From assembly GCF_907164915.1 (NCBI RefSeq), contig NC_061863.1:11424376-11488375 (forward strand): a stretch of 64,000 nt of DNA, written 5' to 3'. This DNA is from Impatiens glandulifera. Taxonomy: Eukaryota > Streptophyta > Magnoliopsida > Ericales > Balsaminaceae. This document shows positions 58,138-64,000 of this stretch, in pieces. The number at the start of each line of letters is the position of its first letter. The first letter of the stretch is position 1. The notes under the pieces were generated by a model, which had not been told where the DNA came from, searched no databases, and saw only the letters and a list, made by a program, of their open reading frames with translations. The position numbers and the translations under genes were made by a program.

Positions 58138-60249
58138 AATTGAGATATGTTATTATCAAAATATAATTAAAATTAGATGTAAAAAAAAAATAATAAAACT
58201 ATAAAAATCAAAATCAATCATATGTTTTTCTTTTCTTTCTGAAAACATACAAATTAAATTTTAATTTATCTTCATTAAAGTTTATCTAACAAGTCATTCT
58301 TTTATTTATTTGTTATTCACGTTCCTATTTTTTTTGTTTATAAGCCTTCAATGCTAGCTTTTTATATGTTTTGGTTAAAATTATATACTGAAAAACTATT
58401 ATAACTTATGAGTGATAACAAATCATATTTAAAATCCAAGTAGGACTTGACCAGATGATTTGTTATTGATATTTTAACATTTAAAATTTTCAATTATTTG
58501 GTTCTTTAACATGGGTGATTTTTTTTCCTTAAATTGAAGGAATAATATTTTGTTTGTTTTAATTACACATTTTAACTATAATATTAATATGCGGTAACGA
58601 ATAAGTGAATTAATTTTAACACGATGAATTTGATCGATTCATTTGGATATTAATGTGATCAAAATTATCAATTATTTTTACGAGCTCGAACCAGAACCTC
58701 AAGAGGCTGGGAGATATTCACCTCTTATTGCCATTAAGCTAGAAAAAGAGAATATAATTATCAATTTTTAGATAACCTAAAATTTTATTAGTTAAATAAG
58801 TTAACAAAAATAAATACAAATGGCTCTTCCAATTTTAAAAAGTTAGACAAATATATCAATAATAGTTTTCTAAACTTGTTTATATATTTTCACAACAATA
58901 TATAGTTTGGTCTTAATTTTATTTTTTATTTTATTTTATTTTCTTTCATGTTATTTTTGTGAATGCTTAAAACACTTTATATAATTTTTTGTAAAAATTG
59001 TTCTTAATACATATGTTTCAATTAAATGTGAATCTTAACTCATTAGGACAATTCTAATGACAAGAATCGTAGTTAAAGAGAACAATTAAAGGTTCGTTTC
59101 ACTTAAAATGTCTTAAATTGAAGTTGAATATCATTATTATATATAAGTCATGCTAGATTATTAAATATATAAAACAACAAAAATTTAAAATGTGAAATCT
59201 CATATCTTGAAAGCAAAAGAAAAAGTTGATTCCTTTAGATCAAAATGAAAAAAGAAGTCTTAGTTAGTGACTTGAGAGAAATTTTGTGTTCTACCTACAT
59301 TTGTACACGATGTTGACTAGCTAATATATATGGAAACACTCCAATCTTTGATTTGTCATAATTTACAATATAAATGTTAGATATACTTTTTTTCTATTTT
59401 TTTTTAAAAAATCTTATATAAGTGAAACCTAATTCAAATCTATAAAAAAATTCACATATGTTATTAACAAATATAAATAAGATTAGATGTAAAAAACAAA
59501 AACAAAACACTATAAAAATAATTTTTCTTTATCTGAAAACATACAACATTTAAGCTTACTTAACCGCTTATTCTTTTGCCACTTTTCTTAATTTGTTACA
59601 CGTCCCTTCTTCTTTTATTTTTTTTAAAGTTACACAAAATAAGTCAGGTCCATTGTGCAAGATTTTAAAAATGAATAAATCAAATTCTTTTCAAATTGCC
59701 ATTACAACATGAAAGTTGAATCAAACTTAATATAAGTATGTTTCTAAGACTTAAATAAAATCAAATATATTGGCAAGTCAACATTTTTCGTAATAAAAAT
59801 AAAACTCACTCTTAGGTAATTAGATTTGTTTGTGATGGGTTTGCAAACAAATCATATACAAAAATAAAACCGGTTATATTAAATTCAATATTCATAATTC
59901 ATCATATATCAAACAAATCAATTGATTCAGATATAGATTCGGTTAATTCGTGTACTTATATTTATTTTCTACCAAATAAAAATTCGATAGAATAAATTTA
60001 GTAATATTTCTGAAGTTAACAATGAAATAATCTAATTTTATTATAATTTTTTATTTTCGAAGTTGGAATCTTTTCTTTTAATAATAACAAGTTAGGTTGG
60101 TTGCCATTAGATCAAAAACGGATAAAGAATATCATTAAAGAGATGTTTTGTGGTCTACATAAATAAGCATACTCATTTCATGTTTCATTAAAAAAAACAA
60201 GTTACATATAGCCTAGCTAGGTTCATTATTTAGTATATATATAAGGTGT

Positions 60250-60258
60250 TATATAAAA
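60250..60258 (+). promoter_or_regulatory. TATA box of small gene 2
   Basis: TATATAAAA, 54 bp upstream of the start codon, matching the one before gene 1. Confidence 0.65.
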
Positions 60259-60303
60259 GAGAGGCAGCGAGGAATCTAAACTACCCAACACCTTATTCTT
60301 ACC

Positions 60304-60604
60304 ATGGCCGAGAATCAAGACATCATTAATGTCCCTCAAGCCGCAAACCCTCCGACCATTCCTCCTCTGGCAAACCCTTATGTTCCTCGTTCGACTACTG
60401 GTCCATTCTTCTTGGCGGTATTCCTGATCATCTTGTAAGTGCGTTACGAATTAAGACACTAAATATTAGATGTGATCAAACATTTTGTTTGTGTATTTTT
60501 ATGTTTTTTTTAAACACATATATAATATTATTTTCAGGTTAAGCTTCGTTTGCGTTACCGTTTATTTGGGATATGTAATCCGTGGTAGTCTTACCAAGTC
60601 TTAG
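60304..60604 (+). CDS. Small proline-rich membrane protein, copy 2 (unknown function)
   Basis: Two exons, 60304-60434 and 60538-60604; 65 residues. MAENQDIINVPQAANPPTIP, then PLANPYVPRSTTG, a hydrophobic run (PFFLAVFLIILLSFVCVTVY, about 34-54) and a short tail, RGSLTKS. Same exon layout, split Leu codon and C-terminal RG...TK pattern as copy 1, yet the Pro-rich head has diverged strongly. A conserved gene frame amid diverged non-coding flanks suggests that the proteins are used. One predicted membrane helix; function unknown. Confidence 0.7.
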
Positions 60605-61297
60605 AGTGCTCTAATATGTTGTTTCCTTTCTTTGTTTTTGTTATGATATTCTAGTTTTATTTTATTACTTAATTAATCGCTTATTGTAACTTAATAAATA
60701 TTATAAGTATTTCTTTTTCTGTAACTTAAATTAATGAATAATTGTTATCAACTAATTACATTAACCAATTCAATGCCTTAAAAGAACTTTTTGACATGAT
60801 ACAGCTTTCCCTCTAATTAAGCTTTAAGTTATATATCTTATGAAGAAAATATTATAAATTTAGACAAAAAATAATTTTAATGTTTCCAATTATAGCAAGA
60901 ACAATCATCAGAGTAGTTATCGTCTTCTCCATAGCTCGATGAAATGTCATGAACATCTCTGTTACTCCATGTTTCCATTTATTATATTAATCTAATATAT
61001 AGTTTTTTTTAAGAGAAATATGGTATAAACGGTATTCATATTCTTTCCGAAAACATACAAATTTTTAATATTTTTCATTGAAGATTATAAATTTAGACAA
61101 AAAAATAATTTTATTGTATTCCAACTAGTTTTCAACAATATCAACTTCATGGATTTTATTTTGTAATCTTACTCATTTATAATATAACTGTTATATAACC
61201 TTCTTTTTCTTTTTCTTTTATTTTCTAATAAAATAAAATATAAGTGAAAAATAATTCAAATTTATATATATATATAAAAAAATTCAGAGATGTTTTC

Positions 61298-61331
<34 letters not shown>

Positions 61332-62731
61332 CAAGAGAATATGGTATAAACGATATTAATATATTTTTTTTTAAAACATACACGTTTTTAATTTTTTTCA
61401 TTGAAGTTTATCTAACATATTCTTTTACTTCTTTTTATTCACGTTCCTATTTTTTTCTTTTCTAATTAAGTATTCATGCTAGTATTTTATACATTAGGTT
61501 AATCTTATAATACAAAATATTATAACTTAAGAGATAACAAATCATATTAAATCCAAGTTGAATGGGATGCTGATCATTAATTTAAATTAAACGTCTTACT
61601 ACTTGACCCTGAATAATTTTAAGTTATATCGTTGATTTTTATTATCTAAATCATCAACCTAACAGACAAATTTGCTGCAAAAAATTTATAAATCGGCCAT
61701 TACTCGGTTAGGTCGGTTTATAATTGTTTTTATCAATTTTTCATTGGCTTAATTCAATTAGATTATTTTGGTTTTGTTTAACCTCAGTAGATACGTAGTA
61801 TATATTTTGTTTCAACTCTCCTTTTGTTTGGATTTAATTTATTATTGGTTTTAATTCATCATTTGTTTGGATATAATTGATTTTTATCACTAATTCAATC
61901 TTTTTAGATACTTTTATAAAGTGATCTTACCAAATAGACATAAATAATAATCTATAAAAAAAATTGTAATTTGAAAACTAAATTCATATCTTTCTATGTA
62001 ATAATATTATTTAATTTTGTGAAGTTTAAATATTATTATTATTATGTTAATTTTTAATTATAATAATTAATAATTTTACTGAATAAAATCTTATTTCATA
62101 AAGAAAACTGAAATATCAAATTTTTTATTTAAGAGATCAAAATTCATAAATTCCATTTTTCACTAAAAAATTCTTAAATTGAAATGAAGTAATTTTTATG
62201 TATATAAAAAATTAATAACAACCAAAATTAAATAAGTTAACAAATACAAATAACACTTTAAAATTTGAAAAGTTAGACAAATATATTAATAATAGTTTTC
62301 TAAACTTGTTTATATATTTTCACAACAATAGTTTCGTATTAATTGTATTTTTACATTTTGTGATTTTGTTTTCTTTTATTTTGTTTGGTACGAGTATGCT
62401 TAACACTTTATATATATATTTTTTAAATTGCTTTAATTACACATGTTTTAATAAAATGTGGAATCGCATCTCATTAGAATAGTTTAATGACAATAATTGT
62501 GCATAAGATATAAAAGTCCATGTTTTTTATTCTTACTTAAAATGTCTCAGAATGAAAGTTGATAAACATTATATATAAATTGTGCTAGATTATTAAACAT
62601 AAAAAAAAGTGAAATCTTATCTCCTGAAAGCAAAAGATAAATTGATTATTTTAGATCAAACTGAAAAAGAAGTCTTAGTTAGTGACTTGAGAGAGATTTT
62701 GTGTTCTACCCATACTGTACAATATGTTCAT

Positions 62732-62739
<8 letters not shown>

Positions 62740-62770
<31 letters not shown>

Positions 62771-63410
62771 ATAACCAAATTTCATCAGGAGACTAATTCA
62801 TTAATAACAAGTCTCATTATTGTGATTTTGAAAAAATATCTTCAATTCAAGTTGTCTTAGAGCATTTCTATTTGTTGGTAGGAATTAATTTATAGGTCAT
62901 GTATTCACATTTGAATAATCTTTCTTTTTTATTTTCATTTTTATTTTGCAACATGTTAATGAAATTATTTTATATTTTTCTTTAAACAAAAGCATCTTTG
63001 AAAATATAACAACATAAACAAAATTTTTGATAAGGGAAATCATAATAACTTAACCTTTAGATAGACAAATTAAGTTATTGTTTTTTATTTTTTAAATATG
63101 GGATATCTTTCATTTGGATCATTATGGATCCACATCCAAAACTAAATGAACATTTACATTAGCATCACGTTCATTCATCATCCTCTTTAAAGTTGGACTT
63201 TTTTTCATCTTACATCACCCATTTTTTTTTAAATTAATCTTTTTTTTGTTTAAGCCAAAGTAAACAACAAAACCCAAGTGTATTAATTTTTTTTTTTAAA
63301 ATACTAAGTTTATTTTCTGAAAGACGGAAACGAGTTAAACTCCTATTATTTTCCAATAAAATGGAATAGCCCTACATTAAAGTAAAAACAATTAGGAGTT
63401 TATCACTAAA
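62740..63410. other. AT-rich intergenic DNA
   Basis: A (TA)n run at about 62738-62768, then AT-rich sequence without coding potential. Confidence 0.6.
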
Positions 63411-63418
63411 GAGATAAT

Positions 63419-63541
63419 CTAAACCTCGGTTAATTCCTTAATACTCATGGTGTACCCCCTTTCGACTTCTTCATCATACTTCCGTCTCCATACAACAGAT
63501 TCATTCATTGCTTCTCTATTAACACGATCAAACAATTGTTG
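63419..63541 (-). other. Open C-terminal-like coding segment, unrecognised
   Basis: On - a 40-codon open stretch, RVNREAMNESVVWRRKYDEE then VERGYTMSIKELTEV and TAG, is acidic, hydrophilic and unlike the surrounding AT-rich DNA. Upstream it meets TAA with no clear acceptor. It could be the last exon of a gene or a transposon remnant. I do not recognise it. Confidence 0.25.
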
Positions 63542-63673
63542 GAATTAAGCTAATTCAATTAATGAATAGAAATAATATTGTGATTAAATAAAATCAAACA
63601 AAATTCACACTAAATTTAAACATGAATTAAAAGTGAATTTAATTCAAATTATAATTAAATCTAAATTATTCAT

Positions 63674-64000
63674 GGTCTCGGCTAATCTTAAAAAATTCCA
63701 AGAACCCACTCAAGAGCCTACTCAAGAAACATTTTTTGATGATCCACCTTTTCTTCTTAAGACAGGGGATGAACCAACATTTTCTTTGCACACATTCATG
63801 GTCTTGTAGAGTAATCCTCGGGCACAAGTCAATATGATGCAAGGCAACCATCTGGAGAAGCCCTTGGAAAATTACAGTGTTGTTGCCATGGTGCAAATAA
63901 CGAACAAGCATGAAAGCCAAATTGTTTCACTCGCGCAACGACATTGGAAGACACTCATGAAGATCTCCAACACACAATCGAAGTCTTCAATGCTCTATTC
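63674..64000 (+). pseudogene. Unrecognised coding-like segment cut by the window end
   Basis: On + a frame from ATG 63674 reads MVSANLKKFQEPTQEPTQET then FFDDPPFLLKTGDEPTFSLH, hits TAG at 63809, and stays open to the window end (HLEKPLENYSVVAMVQITNK, then HESQIVSLAQRHWKTLM). EPTQEPTQE is a short repeat. The composition is protein-like and differs from the flanks. With one stop it is either a decayed gene or exons with an intron I cannot place. The - frame over the same bases (63920-63666) looks less protein-like. Confidence 0.3.

Overview
The window is nuclear DNA of a flowering plant, almost certainly a eudicot. It is AT-rich, its genes carry many GT-AG introns, and every major class of plant transposon is present. 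There are four clearly plant-type host genes with intact reading frames: UFC1, a wall-associated receptor kinase, a PP2A methylesterase and a CDK-like kinase. There is also a tandem pair of small unknown membrane-protein genes. The species cannot be named from the sequence.

Layout. 1-5.7 kb is the right-hand part of a decayed Mutator-like element carrying a broken ULP1-like protease gene (+) that converges on a broken MuDR-type transposase gene (-). 5.7-12.4 kb is AT-rich intergenic DNA holding a probable C/D-box snoRNA, a site II/telo-box/TATA promoter that could drive it (both -), and a non-autonomous Helitron. UFC1 lies at 12.5-13.7 kb. 15.3-22.9 kb is retroelement debris with a 1.8-kb block present twice and a sharply bounded hAT element. 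The WAK-like gene is at 25.0-28.1 kb.

28.96-36.93 kb is the most interesting part: a CACTA-type insertion of about 8 kb with CACTAG...CTAGTG ends and a 3-bp target duplication. It has picked up two divergent, broken host-gene fragments, a CCAAT-binding NF-YB gene and an IQ67-domain (IQD) gene, separated by a palindrome of its own subterminal repeats. It also holds a Harbinger derivative, a MITE, a Helitron piece and Copia remains. Its limits are supported by a related copy of the target region that lacks the insertion, upstream of the WAK gene.

37.6-44.5 kb is a 13-exon PPME1 gene and 46.3-49.9 kb a 7-exon CDK-like kinase gene. 50.5-51.6 kb holds a hAT element and a Helitron 13 bp apart. 53.5 kb has a possible solo LTR. 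54.6-56.3 kb has a large inverted minisatellite built from AACACGTTTTTGAC-like units. 57.3-60.6 kb holds the two small proline-rich membrane-protein genes inside a tandem duplication. The last 0.6 kb holds unrecognised coding-like sequence.

The host genes do not form a pathway: UFC1 is ufmylation, PPME1 is PP2A regulation, the WAK-like protein is cell-wall sensing, and the CDK-like kinase is membrane-anchored signalling. All exon limits are read by eye from splice signals and protein-family similarity. Nothing was aligned by computer.
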